From positions 434,001 to 498,000 of the forward strand of contig NZ_RMVE01000002.1 in the NCBI RefSeq assembly GCF_003865345.1: a stretch of 64,000 nucleotides of DNA, in the 5' to 3' direction. The translations under genes and the position numbers were made by a program. The DNA is from Nonlabens xiamenensis (GTDB taxonomy: Bacteria > Bacteroidota > Bacteroidia > Flavobacteriales > Flavobacteriaceae). Shown here piece by piece: positions 10,296 through 20,314 of this stretch (the first letter of the stretch is position 1; every line of letters starts with the position of its first letter). Below the pieces are notes generated by a model. That model made no database searches, had not been told where the DNA came from, and worked only from the letters and a program-made list of their open reading frames with translations.

Positions 10296-11612
10296 TTACT
10301 CAAAACGAATTCCCTGTAAGGCGAGGACTTGAATCAAGGCCTTGGCTTTAAGTAGACATTCCTCGTATTCTTTCTCAGGCGTGGCTGCGGCTGTTAATGC
10401 ACTACCCACTCCAAAGGCGAGTTCGTTTAAGTTTTGATTATATAGAATAGTCCGGATCACCACGTTGAAGTCAAAATCATCATCTGGGGTGAAGTAACCA
10501 ATAGCTCCACTGTATAAACCTCGCTTGAAGGATTCGTTCTGTTCAATAATCTTCATCGCGCTGATTTTAGGAGCGCCAGTCATACTTCCCATTGGAAAAC
10601 TGGCCTTAATCGCATCCATTGCATTGTATTCGGGAGCAAGTCTTGCTGTGATCGTGCTGATCATCTGATGCACTTGCTTAAAACTATAGATTCCAAAAAG
10701 CTCCTCTACCTCAACACTGCCTTTGGCGGCTATACGCGCCAGGTCATTGCGCACCAGGTCCACAATCATGACATTTTCAGACCTCTCTTTGGGATCTTTA
10801 AACAATTCTGTTCGCAAGGCTTGATCTTCTACTATCGCCATGGATCTTCTTGCCGTACCTTTTATGGGTTGAGAAACTAGCAAATTACCTTCTTTTTTCA
10901 GGTAACGCTCGGGACTGGCACTCATCACATGGTAATCTCCAAACCTAGCGTAAACCGCAAAAGGAGGTTCACTTACTGCATTGAGATCTAAAAATGCTTT
11001 TAAAGAGTTTAGGCGAACTTTTTCCGCATAAAATTGTGTGCAGAAATTGGCTTCATAAATATCACCTCTATGGATGTGGTCAAGAAATGTTTGCGCCTTT
11101 TTTAGATAGGCTTCACGTGTATCTCTAGCGATGAGATTTCCGCCTTCAAAAGGTCCCGAAGTATGATGGTGGGCACTTGTTGCTTGAATGACATCAATTA
11201 TTGATTGAGCTTCCTGAACGGAGCAATGGGCATGTACTTTTACTGCGCTAGCTGTAAGTTCAAAAATGAATTTGGGCACAAAAAAACAAAGGTCTGGAAA
11301 TCGCAGATTGTCAACACCTCCAGTGGTCAAAGATTCAAGTTCGCTTTTTAAATCGTAACCCAACCATCCAAAACACCAGTCTTGGTGCTGCTGACGAAAG
11401 TTTTCCAAGGCATCAAATGCCTTTCCCGCTGCGCAAACCAACATATCTACTACTCCTACGCCGATCAAAGTTTCATGACTGGTGTAGGATGACTCAGCCT
11501 GATTACTATCCAACATACAGAAATACTCTTCCTGCTGGTAGTAGGACAACAATCGGCGTTTAAAATCAACTGAATCCTTTAAGGGAAATCTATGCGCGAT
11601 ACGTTTTTTCAT
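10296..11612 (-). CDS. pabB: Aminodeoxychorismate synthase component I (PabB)
   Basis: Chorismate-binding enzyme for the amination of chorismate toward 4-aminobenzoate and folate. The C-terminal catalytic domain shows GDIYEANFCTQF, SPERYLKK, QPIKGTARR, VDLVRNDLARIA and GSMTGAPKISAMKIIE in family order. The Lys in PIKG is the residue that distinguishes aminodeoxychorismate synthase from anthranilate synthase, which usually has Ala there. Length 438 from the Met at 11612; an in-frame Met at 11621 adds only three residues. No amidotransferase subunit (PabA) is adjacent. It is the first gene of a tight run with tilS and dsbD. An anthranilate synthase role is possible but less likely. Confidence 0.88.
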   Translation of the reverse strand: MKKRIAHRFPLKDSVDFKRRLLSYYQQEEYFCMLDSNQAESSYTSHETLIGVGVVDMLVCAAGKAFDALENFRQQHQDWCFGWLGYDLKSELESLTTGGVDNLRFPDLCFFVPKFIFELTASAVKVHAHCSVQEAQSIIDVIQATSAHHHTSGPFEGGNLIARDTREAYLKKAQTFLDHIHRGDIYEANFCTQFYAEKVRLNSLKAFLDLNAVSEPPFAVYARFGDYHVMSASPERYLKKEGNLLVSQPIKGTARRSMAIVEDQALRTELFKDPKERSENVMIVDLVRNDLARIAAKGSVEVEELFGIYSFKQVHQMISTITARLAPEYNAMDAIKASFPMGSMTGAPKISAMKIIEQNESFKRGLYSGAIGYFTPDDDFDFNVVIRTILYNQNLNELAFGVGSALTAAATPEKEYEECLLKAKALIQVLALQGIRFE

Positions 11613-11656
11613 GCCACGCAAAGATAGCAGGGCGTGGGGAATTTCGAATTCTGAAT

Positions 11657-13897
11657 TTAAAAGCTATACTTTACAATACCGCGAATAAAAAACGGAGTTC
11701 CTGGGGTAAAATGAATTTCTTCCACAGGTTGGGACTCGTTGGCCAATCTGGAATTGGTGGCAAATTGCGTTTCATTCCATTCGGTATCCGTTAGATTCTG
11801 AATGGCTACTCCCAGGTTGAGTTGTGGGGACAAGTCATAGTTTACATTCAAATCTGAGACAAAGTAACCATCGGCGACAATACTATTGTCTTCATTGGCG
11901 GGCCGGTCTGCGATATATCTATAACGCAATCCTACATTCCATTTTCGATAATTTTTGAGACTAATTCCTCCCGTTGAGGTCCATTTAGGCGCCAGCGGAA
12001 TAAAGTCGGCTCCATCAGTCTCATCCACTGCTCGTGCATGGGCATAATTCAAATTGCTATCCAAAAATAAATGATCGGTTAACTGGTATTGAAGGCCCAG
12101 ATCAAAACCATAGCGTTGGGTCTGACCACTGGGCTCGACAATACCAGCATCACCTACATATACAAATTCCTGTTCTAGATACAGGTACCATAAAGCTGTA
12201 TTGATAATCAGTCGGTCGTTGGCTTTCCAGATACTTCCTAGGTCAGATCCATAGCTGAGCGGCAGGATATCATCGGCAGATTGTTGTAGTACTACCCGGG
12301 TATCGTTGCTGTGGAAACCTATTCCATTGCGCCAATATAACTTCAGCTTATCGTTGAGGCGGTAGTCCAGATTCAATTTAGGTAACAGGGCGGTTTCTGA
12401 TTGTGACTGGGTATCATAGGTACTGGCCAGGGCATCTTTATAGTTGAATTTGAATCGCTCCAATCGCAATCCAGCTTCAAGCATCCACCGATCCAAATAC
12501 CAAGAAGCACTGGTAAACAAGGAGGCATTGGTCTCATTGATATCGCCTAATTGGATTTGCTCCAGGGTTTCCCTTCTATTGGCTGTGCGTGCTAGACCTG
12601 TTCCATCAGTGCGATCATTGCGCAATCCTATTCCTGCTTTTAATAGCAAATGGTGATCCCCCAGCATGGTTTTATAGCTATAATCGGCTTTAAAGCCCAT
12701 CATATCCCGAGATTCCTGCTGGCGTATTTGATCTCCATTAATAGGGTCTTCCAAAAAGAAGGTAAAATTGGAGAACAACAAGAAATCGTAGTGTGAGTAA
12801 TAAGCCTGGACATGCATTCGTTCACGACTATTGATGGGCTTTTCATAATTTAAAACCAGGCTTGTTCTGGAGGTATTACCGCCCTCAGTATCGTCGATGG
12901 CTCCAAATCTGCTGATCAATCCCTGATCCACTGCGCGTTGCGGAATCTGGCCGCTAGCGTCCCATTCACTGTCAAAATGTGAAATCCCTAAGTCAATTCG
13001 GTCGCCGTTTTGAGTCACATGATTGAACTTTCCAAAGAGATTTAATCGATCAAAATTCTGCGGACTTTCAAACGCGCCATCGAAGGTTAAATATTCTGTG
13101 GCCATATAAGCACTGGTGTGCGTATTCTCAACCAGTTTAATCATTCCCAGATAGCGTTGGTGGTTGAAGTCCCCTATTTCTGTGCTTATACTACTGCGAT
13201 TTAAGTATCGCTTGGTCTGGAAACCTACGTGTCCGGCCGTGGCAAAGTTACCTACCTCAGGGTCGTAACTCCCTTTGGCATAACGGATATTGTCAATGGT
13301 TTCAGGGATGACAAAATGAAGATCTGCATAACCCTGACCATGGGCATGGGACACCATATTGACTGGCATTCCATCCAAATTGATCGCAACATCCGTACCG
13401 TGATCCACATCAAACCCGCGTAAAAAAATCTGCTCGGCTTTACCACCGCCAGCATGTTGCCCAATAAATAATCCAGGTACTTTTTGTAAAATCTCTTGGG
13501 AACTGGTAACTGGATTAATTTCCAGATCGACTTTGGCCAGCGTGTTTAAGGTTTCTACCTGATTACTGATGGTGACCGCCTCTAAATCAAGCGGTGCTTC
13601 CTTCAGTACAATTTCGAGAACTACATCTTCTCCGTCGATGACTTCATTGAAAGTTGCATATCCTACATGTGAGAACTGCAGGCTATCGCCTTCGTCTACA
13701 TTTTGAATCTGAAAGAAGCCTTCCGTGTTTGTATGGGTATGCGTGCCTGATTTTACATGCCATACATAGACGTTTTTAATGGGTCTCCCCTCTTGATCAA
13801 GCACGGTCCCCTTGATCGTTTGTGCTGTGGACAGGTAAGTAAAAAGAAAGATAAATAGGGATAATATCGCTTTCGCGAAAGCGGAAAAAGCAGTCAT
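11657..13897 (-). CDS. TonB-dependent outer-membrane receptor with carboxypeptidase-like domain
   Basis: Imports an unknown ligand across the outer membrane using TonB energy. The 746-residue protein has a signal peptide ending near FLFTYLSTAQ, a CarboxypepD_reg-like beta domain (about 26-105, IKGTVLDQEGRPIKNVYV), a plug (about 115-220) and a 22-strand-type barrel ending in a C-terminal Phe (GIVKYSF). The plug has a His-rich stretch, VNMVSHAHGQGYADLHFV, which belongs to a receptor subfamily whose ligand may be a metal or chelate; that is inference. No SusD-like partner follows, so a glycan role is not indicated. A copy of the palindrome (13868-13883) encodes AFAKA at residues 6-10, right in front of the signal hydrophobic core. 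pabB starts about 44 bp downstream. Confidence 0.9.
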   Translation of the reverse strand: MTAFSAFAKAILSLFIFLFTYLSTAQTIKGTVLDQEGRPIKNVYVWHVKSGTHTHTNTEGFFQIQNVDEGDSLQFSHVGYATFNEVIDGEDVVLEIVLKEAPLDLEAVTISNQVETLNTLAKVDLEINPVTSSQEILQKVPGLFIGQHAGGGKAEQIFLRGFDVDHGTDVAINLDGMPVNMVSHAHGQGYADLHFVIPETIDNIRYAKGSYDPEVGNFATAGHVGFQTKRYLNRSSISTEIGDFNHQRYLGMIKLVENTHTSAYMATEYLTFDGAFESPQNFDRLNLFGKFNHVTQNGDRIDLGISHFDSEWDASGQIPQRAVDQGLISRFGAIDDTEGGNTSRTSLVLNYEKPINSRERMHVQAYYSHYDFLLFSNFTFFLEDPINGDQIRQQESRDMMGFKADYSYKTMLGDHHLLLKAGIGLRNDRTDGTGLARTANRRETLEQIQLGDINETNASLFTSASWYLDRWMLEAGLRLERFKFNYKDALASTYDTQSQSETALLPKLNLDYRLNDKLKLYWRNGIGFHSNDTRVVLQQSADDILPLSYGSDLGSIWKANDRLIINTALWYLYLEQEFVYVGDAGIVEPSGQTQRYGFDLGLQYQLTDHLFLDSNLNYAHARAVDETDGADFIPLAPKWTSTGGISLKNYRKWNVGLRYRYIADRPANEDNSIVADGYFVSDLNVNYDLSPQLNLGVAIQNLTDTEWNETQFATNSRLANESQPVEEIHFTPGTPFFIRGIVKYSF
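13868..13883. repeat. 16-bp palindrome, copy 3
   Basis: Exact copy in the signal-peptide region of the TonB receptor gene, read as AFAKA. Confidence 0.9.
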
Positions 13898-13970
13898 AAA
13901 GTGGTTGTTTTACCGCCTATATACGTGACCGCAGTTGCGTACGGGTGCTAACAAAATGTTAATAGCACAA

Positions 13971-14006
13971 AAAAAAGCCTCCATCGGAAAATGGAGGCCT
14001 TTTTTT
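13971..14006 (-). terminator. Terminator after typA
   Basis: Perfect stem AAAAAAGCCTCCAT / ATGGAGGCCTTTTTT (one unpaired C) with loop CGGAAA; T-run on the minus strand. It lies about 18 bp past the typA stop. Confidence 0.9.
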
Positions 14007-14023
14007 CAACTCGTAAAGCTGAT

Positions 14024-15829
14024 TTAGCTCAGCTCTTTTGCTCGACGTTTGCGCTCGTTTTCATCCAAATAGATTTTACGCAATCTCAGGTAGTTAGGTG
14101 TCACCTCTACATATTCATCCTTTTGAATGTATTCCAAAGCTTCTTCTAAGGTAAACTTAACTGGCGGAGCGATCTTCACCTTATCATCAGCTCCGGCACT
14201 ACGCACGTTAGAAAGCTTTTTAGTTTTGGTTAGGTTCAGTACTAAATCATCAGGTCTTGAATTTTCACCCACTACCTGTCCGGTATAAATTTCTTCACCC
14301 GGAGCGATAAAGAATTTACCTCTATCCTGCATTTTATCCATAGAATATGGAATAGCTGTTCCTTTTTCCATGGAGATCAACGATCCATTGATACGGCCTG
14401 GGATATCTCCTTTAAAAGGTTCAAAACCTACAAATCTGTGGTTCATGATGGCCTCACCAGCGGTCGCAGTAATCAATTGATTTCTTAGACCAATGATTCC
14501 ACGTGATGGAATTTTAAACTCGCACAGCATACGATCACCTTTAGGCGTCATGCTGGTCATTTCCCCTTTTCTCATGGTCACCATTTCAACAGCCTTACCA
14601 CTTACATTTTCAGGAAGATCAATAGACAATTCTTCTATTGGCTCACATTTTACACCGTCTATTTCCTTAATGATGACCTGCGGCTGTCCAATCTGCAATT
14701 CGTAACCTTCGCGACGCATGGTCTCGATCAATACAGAGAGGTGCAATACCCCACGACCAAAAACCATGAATTTATCGGCGCTATCCGTGTCATGCACTTG
14801 GAGAGCCAGGTTTTTTTCCAATTCCTTGGTCAAACGGTCCTTGATATTACGAGAGGTAACGTATTTCCCATCTTTCCCAAAGAAGGGCGAATCGTTAATG
14901 GTAAATAACATACTCATGGTAGGCTCATCAATAGCGATGGTTTCCATTGCCTCTGGATTTTCAAAGTCGGCTACACTATCACCGATCTCAAAACCTTCCA
15001 GGCCTACCAACGCACAAATATCTCCTGCGTGAACCTCTTCTACTTTGGCGCGTCCCATTCCGTCAAAAACGTAGACTTCCTTAACGCGTGTTTTTTGTTG
15101 ATCGCCGTCGCGTTTGCACAAAGTTACCTGTTGGTTTTCTTTGATGCTACCACGCTTGACACGTCCAATTGCGATACGTCCGGTATAGTTGGAGAAGTCC
15201 AATGAGGTAATCAATAATTGGGTAGTTCCCTCTTCTACTTTAGGCGCTGGTACGTGCTCGATTACCATATCCAGCAAGGGCTCGATGTTTTCGGTCTCGT
15301 CCTTCCAATCTTCACTCATCCAGTTGTTCTTGGCGCTTCCATAAACAGTTGGAAAATCCAGCTGCCATTCTTCGGCACCCAATTCAAACATCAGATCAAA
15401 GACAGCTTCGTGCACTTCTTCTGGCGTACAGTTTTCCTTGTCCACCTTATTGACTACCACGCAAGGTTTGAGACCCAAGTCAATGGCTTTTTGTAATACA
15501 AATCGGGTTTGTGGCATAGGACCTTCAAAAGCATCTACCAAGAGTAGAACTCCGTCGGCCATATTTAATACACGTTCTACTTCACCACCAAAATCGGCGT
15601 GACCTGGTGTATCGATGATATTGATTTTAGTACCCTTATAATTAACAGATACGTTTTTTGCCAAGATAGTGATCCCTCGTTCTCTCTCCAGGTCATTATT
15701 GTCCAAGATGAGTTCGCCAGTGGATTCGTTTTCACGAAAAATCTCACAGTGGTGAAGAATTTTATCAACCAAGGTTGTCTTTCCATGGTCAACGTGCGCA
15801 ATGATGGCAATGTTTCTAATGTCTTTCAT
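14024..15829 (-). CDS. typA: Ribosome-associated GTPase TypA/BipA
   Basis: Translational GTPase that acts on the ribosome in 50S assembly and stress adaptation. The 601-residue protein starts [20 protein letters not shown] (G1), has RERGITI (G2), [16 protein letters not shown] (G3), NKVD (G4), then EF-G-like domains and the BipA C-terminal domain. Lengths and motifs match the family with no missing element. A single-gene transcript is likely: a TACTTTTG box lies upstream at 15858-15865 and a terminator follows directly. Confidence 0.97.
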   Translation of the reverse strand: MKDIRNIAIIAHVDHGKTTLVDKILHHCEIFRENESTGELILDNNDLERERGITILAKNVSVNYKGTKINIIDTPGHADFGGEVERVLNMADGVLLLVDAFEGPMPQTRFVLQKAIDLGLKPCVVVNKVDKENCTPEEVHEAVFDLMFELGAEEWQLDFPTVYGSAKNNWMSEDWKDETENIEPLLDMVIEHVPAPKVEEGTTQLLITSLDFSNYTGRIAIGRVKRGSIKENQQVTLCKRDGDQQKTRVKEVYVFDGMGRAKVEEVHAGDICALVGLEGFEIGDSVADFENPEAMETIAIDEPTMSMLFTINDSPFFGKDGKYVTSRNIKDRLTKELEKNLALQVHDTDSADKFMVFGRGVLHLSVLIETMRREGYELQIGQPQVIIKEIDGVKCEPIEELSIDLPENVSGKAVEMVTMRKGEMTSMTPKGDRMLCEFKIPSRGIIGLRNQLITATAGEAIMNHRFVGFEPFKGDIPGRINGSLISMEKGTAIPYSMDKMQDRGKFFIAPGEEIYTGQVVGENSRPDDLVLNLTKTKKLSNVRSAGADDKVKIAPPVKFTLEEALEYIQKDEYVEVTPNYLRLRKIYLDENERKRRAKELS

Positions 15830-15857
15830 AAATAAAAATAGCGCTTGTTAGCGGCTG

Positions 15858-15865
15858 CAAAAGTA
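15858..15865 (-). promoter_or_regulatory. Possible -7 box of typA
   Basis: Minus-strand TACTTTTG fits TAnnTTTG, 29 bp before the start codon. I see no clear TTG at -33, so this is a partial match. Confidence 0.4.
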
Positions 15866-16068
15866 GTCTTATTTATTGGTTTATAGGGATTTGTTGCGTT
15901 AAATGATCCTGATCAACAACTGACTGATTTTCAGTAAGAACATCATTTTAATCAATTCATCTGCACCCTTAGCAGTATTGAAGGGCGAAGGCTGATGGAT
16001 CAAACGCTTACATAAAAAATTTTTTTGACGACTATATATGAGTTAATATTGTCGCTTAATTTTTTTGA

Positions 16069-17226
16069 ATGGAATTGCAACAATTTGATGTGGCTGTGAT
16101 TGGCGCTGGACCAGCAGGAGCCATGGCAGCCTATGAATTGGCCAAAGCTGGCAAGCAGGTTTTGGTAGTAGAAAAAAAGGAACTCCCACGCTACAAAGTT
16201 TGCGGTGGTGGTTTTGTGTATCGTGGCCTGCGGCAAATGCCATTTAATGTAGAAGAGGCTATCGACTTACAATACAAGAAAATTGATATATTTTTTAAGA
16301 ATGGAGTTCACCTTGAATCCTCAAGTGACCATCCTACCTTAAGTATGGTGATGAGGGATGACTTTGATCATCTATTGATCCAAAAAGCGACCCAGGCAGG
16401 TGCCGTTTTGGAAAGCGGTAGCAAACTCACTTCTATGGAGCTCAAAGATGATGGCGTGCTGCTTACCACGACCAAAAAAAGTCATCAGGTAAATGCAGTT
16501 ATTGCCGCAGATGGAGCCTATAGCCCAACGGCCAAAATGGCTGGATGGAAAAATGAAACCAGACGCATGGTACCTGCGCTGGAATACGAAATTTATGTAT
16601 CTGAAGAAGTGTACCAAAAATTTAGTGATGTCGTGCGATTTGATATGGATGCTGTACCCTATGGTTATGGCTGGTGTTTTCCAAAAGATGGACACCTTTC
16701 AGTAGGGCTTGGGGGTTTTCATAAGGACAAGAAAAAATTTGATTTAAAGCAAAGCTGTATGGATTACATAGAGCGTTTGGGCATTACGGATATTGTAAAA
16801 ATCAAAAAATACGGCTACAATATTCCGATTGGGACGCGAACTGATGGTTTTGTAAAGAATCGGGTATTTTTAGTCGGAGACGCAGGTGGTTTTGCCGATC
16901 CGATTACTGCTGAAGGTATTTCGAATGCTTTGATGACAGGAACCTGGGCAGGGCAGGCACTGGCTCAATCACCAGACGACATAGACAAAGCCGCAGACAT
17001 CTACAAAGACAGGCTCTCGACCGACTTGTTGCCCTATTTAAAAACTGCTGCAAAAATTGCCGATATCTTTTACGGTTATGAATGGTTAAGAAATGTGCTG
17101 ATCAAGAAGTATGGCGATTATTTTGCTCGCTACATGACCCAGATTTTTTCAGGCGAAAAAAATTACCCCATTCACCTAAAAAGAAAATTGGTTCAAAAAG
17201 CTTGGTCTTCTCTTTTGGGAAAATAA
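16069..17226 (+). CDS. Geranylgeranyl reductase family FAD-dependent oxidoreductase
   Basis: Predicted flavoprotein that reduces isoprenoid double bonds or a related substrate. The 385-residue protein has the Rossmann FAD motif VIGAGPAGAMAAYELAKAG (about 9-27), the cofactor region YKVCGGGFVYRGL (about 43-55) typical of geranylgeranyl reductases, and the second FAD motif VFLVGDAGGFADPITAEGI near residue 265. It lacks any signal peptide or membrane helix. The natural substrate in flavobacteria is not known; menaquinone side chain, carotenoid or lipid saturation are possible. It appears to be a single gene. A TTG at 16025 and TAATATTG at 16044-16051 (16 bp apart) may be a weak promoter. Confidence 0.85.
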   Translation: MELQQFDVAVIGAGPAGAMAAYELAKAGKQVLVVEKKELPRYKVCGGGFVYRGLRQMPFNVEEAIDLQYKKIDIFFKNGVHLESSSDHPTLSMVMRDDFDHLLIQKATQAGAVLESGSKLTSMELKDDGVLLTTTKKSHQVNAVIAADGAYSPTAKMAGWKNETRRMVPALEYEIYVSEEVYQKFSDVVRFDMDAVPYGYGWCFPKDGHLSVGLGGFHKDKKKFDLKQSCMDYIERLGITDIVKIKKYGYNIPIGTRTDGFVKNRVFLVGDAGGFADPITAEGISNALMTGTWAGQALAQSPDDIDKAADIYKDRLSTDLLPYLKTAAKIADIFYGYEWLRNVLIKKYGDYFARYMTQIFSGEKNYPIHLKRKLVQKAWSSLLGK

Positions 17227-17281
17227 ATCATATTCTTTAGATTCCCTTTTTTTGAGGTTAGAGCTGGTTTTTCTATTGGTT

Positions 17282-17305
17282 ATATCGCTTTCGCGAAAGC
17301 GATAT
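17282..17305. repeat. 16-bp palindrome, copy 4 (extended to 24 bp)
   Basis: Intergenic exact core CGCTTTCGCGAAAGCG at 17286-17301; the perfect symmetry extends four bases further on each side (ATAT...ATAT). It lies 55 bp after the flavoprotein gene and could act as a hairpin, but no T-run follows. Confidence 0.9.
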
Positions 17306-17373
17306 CCTACAACTTTTAGAATTTTACAAATTCAGTCCTTTTAAAAATGAATCCTACCGCTTAAGCAAGAAGT

Positions 17374-17405
17374 TTGAATTTCCCGCCGGATCAAGATTAT
17401 CTTTG
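17374..17405 (+). promoter_or_regulatory. Promoter of the sensor kinase gene
   Basis: TTG at 17374-17376 and TATCTTTG at 17398-17405, spacing 21 bp: a full match to the Bacteroidota promoter consensus. The -7 box ends only 5 bp before the GTG start at 17411, so the mRNA would have little or no leader. Confidence 0.65.
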
Positions 17406-17410
17406 CTACC

Positions 17411-20314
17411 GTGCGTGTTTTTGTTTTTCTTTATTTGCTGATAGGTTTTCAGGCTGTATTTGCCCAGCAATTGGAACCTGTAAAATACCAGCTTTCTACC
17501 GAGCATGGATTACCGGACAATGAAGTCTATGCAATCATTGCAGACCAGGAACACAATCTCTGGTTGTCGACAAATAGCGGAACCTTTAAATACAATGGCA
17601 GGTCGTTTGAACATTTTCATCATGAAAAGCAAAAGGGACAATCTACTTTTGGCATAATTGCAGATTCCTCTGGAACTTTATGGTATAACAATGGTTATGG
17701 CCAGATCTTTAGCATCAACAACGACAAAGTATCATTAAGGTATGAGTTTGACCGTGTACCATTGAGCTACGTAGAAAAAATAAATGTGTTTGATGACCTC
17801 ATTTATGTAAGCGGCAGGGAAAAGATTGTAATTTTTGATACTTTAAGTGGAGAGGTAAAGACTCATGACTATCAGAGTCAAAGCTTGCCCGCGACTAATG
17901 TAGACGTTTCCCCTAATGGTGCCTTTACCATCAAGGGTAATTATTTACTCAATTTACATAGGGAAGGACACACCATTCAAGCCATGGATCTGACCAACCT
18001 CAAGCTGCCAAAAAATAGAGGCTTCTTGTTTCATTTTGAAGAGGATATTTATGGGGCGTTCCCCAATTCCAATGGAAATTTATTTTTCTCCATTTTGCAG
18101 CAGAAGGAATTGATGGGCGCTTTTAAAGAAATCGATGACGCCTCAATCAATTTCATAAAAAAAATCGATGAGACCTTATGGTTTTTCACATCAAACGGCG
18201 CTTACCGTTATTCATTCAGCAACGACAAGTTTCACTATGACAGCCACTACCTCAAGGATCACACAGTAACCAACCTGGTGGTAGACCATGATGAGAACCT
18301 CATTTTTAGCACTTTAAATGATGGTTTATTTATTATTGAAGATCCTACCATAAAAGTTTTACAACTAACTGATTTTGCTCCTCTGTCGAGCATTAATTCG
18401 TTGACAAATGGCAGGCAGGGTGAAATTTACTTTCTGGTCAACCAAAGAAAGCTGGTTAACTACAATACTATTACTGGAAAAGCTACTTTCAAAAATATCA
18501 GTAGGCACCAAGATCAGTTACTATATTATGACAAACTGAAGAATCGATTGTGGTTATTCAACAATCAGGTAGCCACGGTCTTTGACGCTGACCTGCATGT
18601 CATCGATAGATTTTCTGGCATCGCCCGACCCAAGGATTTTAAACGAGCTTCAAAAAATGCTTTCATAGCAGGATATTATAACAGCGTAATGCTTGTTGAC
18701 GAGGAGCTCAACCCGATTCAGAGTATTCCCATACGCACTTCTATTGTAGAAAACACCAAGGAAAAACTCTACTATTCATCTATTAACGGAGTATTTGTCA
18801 CAGATCATGATCTGATGAACAATATGCCTTTAGAACTAAATGGCAAGGCATTCAAAGCCAATAAGATCGTCAGCGGCCAGGAAAGTGATATAGTTTATGC
18901 TGTTTCAAATCAAAAGCTATTTACCATTGATAGTTCCACGGTCAAACCCCACACGTTTCAATATTCTTTAAAGGAGGAGCTTGTCATTGATATTGCATAC
19001 AAAGAACCTTTTCTAACCGTGCTGACTGACAAGGGTCTATATGATTACCATACGACCACCCATAAACAACTGAACTATCCTTTCTCCCTACCTAAAAACA
19101 TTAGAAAAAACCTTAAACAGATACTGCCAGTTGCTAATCAATTATGGATGACAGACGGTAAGGGTTTATATATGAAATCAAAGGAAAGCAAGAGTTTATT
19201 GCCTACTAAGGAAATCGAACTCACCATGGATGGCCTTTGGATCGATAAAAATTCTGTAAAATTCAGAAACGATCAAACGATTGAAATTGAATATAACAGT
19301 ACGGTAAAGATGATCCCATGGGTCAACCAAGTCAATAGCAGCCGCCAATATAACTACTACTACACACTAGATGAAGAAGAATGGCACACTTTAGAGGCAG
19401 GAGATGCAATTAGCCTTTCTGGGTTACCTGTGGGGAAAAACACGCTATTGATACAAGCGGAGGATAAATTGACTCAATCAGAATCAAACCTCCTATCAAT
19501 CCATTTTGAAGTGGCAGCACCATACTTCAAGACTTGGTGGTTCTACGCGGTTATCTTTCTTCTATGTTTGCTTACCACTGGTGCATTTTATTCAATTTTT
19601 AACGCCTATAGAAACCGGAGATGGGAACATAAGATAACAAGCGTTCAAAATGAAAAAAGGCTTGTACAGCTGCAGTTGGAAAACTTGAGATCGCAGATGA
19701 ATCCGCACTTCCTTTTTAATGCTCTGAACAGCCTTCAGGATCACATCATAAGCAACGAGCAAAAAGAAGCCAGCAAGTTTCTCGTCAAATTCAGCAAGCT
19801 CATGCGCATGTTTCTTGACCACAGTCGATCAGATGTCATTACTCTTGATCAAGAAATAGAGACGCTTGAACTATATCTATCACTGGAAAAAAAACGCTTC
19901 AATAACCAATTGACCTATAAAATTAAGATCGATCCATCTATCAATAGATTCAAGACGATGGTACCATCTCTTTTTCTACAACCATACATCGAGAACGCTT
20001 TACTTCACGGTCTGCTCAACAGGAATGGAAAAAAGGAGCTATCTATTGTTTTTTCAAAATACAATAACTCACTATTTTGTCGGATAAGCGATAATGGTAT
20101 AGGTCGTGAGGCTGCAGCTGAACTGGCAAAACAACGTCAATCACATAGACCATTTGGGACGATGGCCAACAACAAACGCATTCAATTGATCAATTCGGGA
20201 GGAAACATGAAGTTGAATGTTGAATACACTGACCATACTGACACCAACGGGCAAGCCACCGGCACAAGCATTTTAATAAAGTTATTTCATGAACATCTCT
20301 ATTCTTATCATTGA
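17411..20314 (+). CDS. Two-component regulator propeller sensor histidine kinase (LytS-type)
   Basis: Membrane sensor kinase of 967 residues. Order: signal peptide with GTG start (MRVFVFLYLLIGFQAVFAQ), a long periplasmic beta-propeller of Reg_prop-like repeats (WLSTNSGTFKYNG, and similar), a Y_Y_Y-type beta domain before the membrane, one transmembrane helix (about 709-732), a short coiled coil, and a His_kinase/HATPase module with the phosphoacceptor motif QMNPHFLFNALNSLQ (His766) and ATP-site motifs (LFLQPYIENALLHG, DNGIG). It overlaps the LytTR response regulator by 26 bp, so the two form a pair. The signal sensed is unknown; neighbours give no hint. No in-frame ATG exists near the N-terminus, so GTG is the probable start. 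Confidence 0.9.
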   Translation: MRVFVFLYLLIGFQAVFAQQLEPVKYQLSTEHGLPDNEVYAIIADQEHNLWLSTNSGTFKYNGRSFEHFHHEKQKGQSTFGIIADSSGTLWYNNGYGQIFSINNDKVSLRYEFDRVPLSYVEKINVFDDLIYVSGREKIVIFDTLSGEVKTHDYQSQSLPATNVDVSPNGAFTIKGNYLLNLHREGHTIQAMDLTNLKLPKNRGFLFHFEEDIYGAFPNSNGNLFFSILQQKELMGAFKEIDDASINFIKKIDETLWFFTSNGAYRYSFSNDKFHYDSHYLKDHTVTNLVVDHDENLIFSTLNDGLFIIEDPTIKVLQLTDFAPLSSINSLTNGRQGEIYFLVNQRKLVNYNTITGKATFKNISRHQDQLLYYDKLKNRLWLFNNQVATVFDADLHVIDRFSGIARPKDFKRASKNAFIAGYYNSVMLVDEELNPIQSIPIRTSIVENTKEKLYYSSINGVFVTDHDLMNNMPLELNGKAFKANKIVSGQESDIVYAVSNQKLFTIDSSTVKPHTFQYSLKEELVIDIAYKEPFLTVLTDKGLYDYHTTTHKQLNYPFSLPKNIRKNLKQILPVANQLWMTDGKGLYMKSKESKSLLPTKEIELTMDGLWIDKNSVKFRNDQTIEIEYNSTVKMIPWVNQVNSSRQYNYYYTLDEEEWHTLEAGDAISLSGLPVGKNTLLIQAEDKLTQSESNLLSIHFEVAAPYFKTWWFYAVIFLLCLLTTGAFYSIFNAYRNRRWEHKITSVQNEKRLVQLQLENLRSQMNPHFLFNALNSLQDHIISNEQKEASKFLVKFSKLMRMFLDHSRSDVITLDQEIETLELYLSLEKKRFNNQLTYKIKIDPSINRFKTMVPSLFLQPYIENALLHGLLNRNGKKELSIVFSKYNNSLFCRISDNGIGREAAAELAKQRQSHRPFGTMANNKRIQLINSGGNMKLNVEYTDHTDTNGQATGTSILIKLFHEHLYSYH

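Noticed and set aside
11881-11900. TTACTTTG/CAAAGTA-like half sites away from the regulator locus (for example near 11870 and 55046)
   Set aside because: Only one arm is present, with no dyad; expected by chance.
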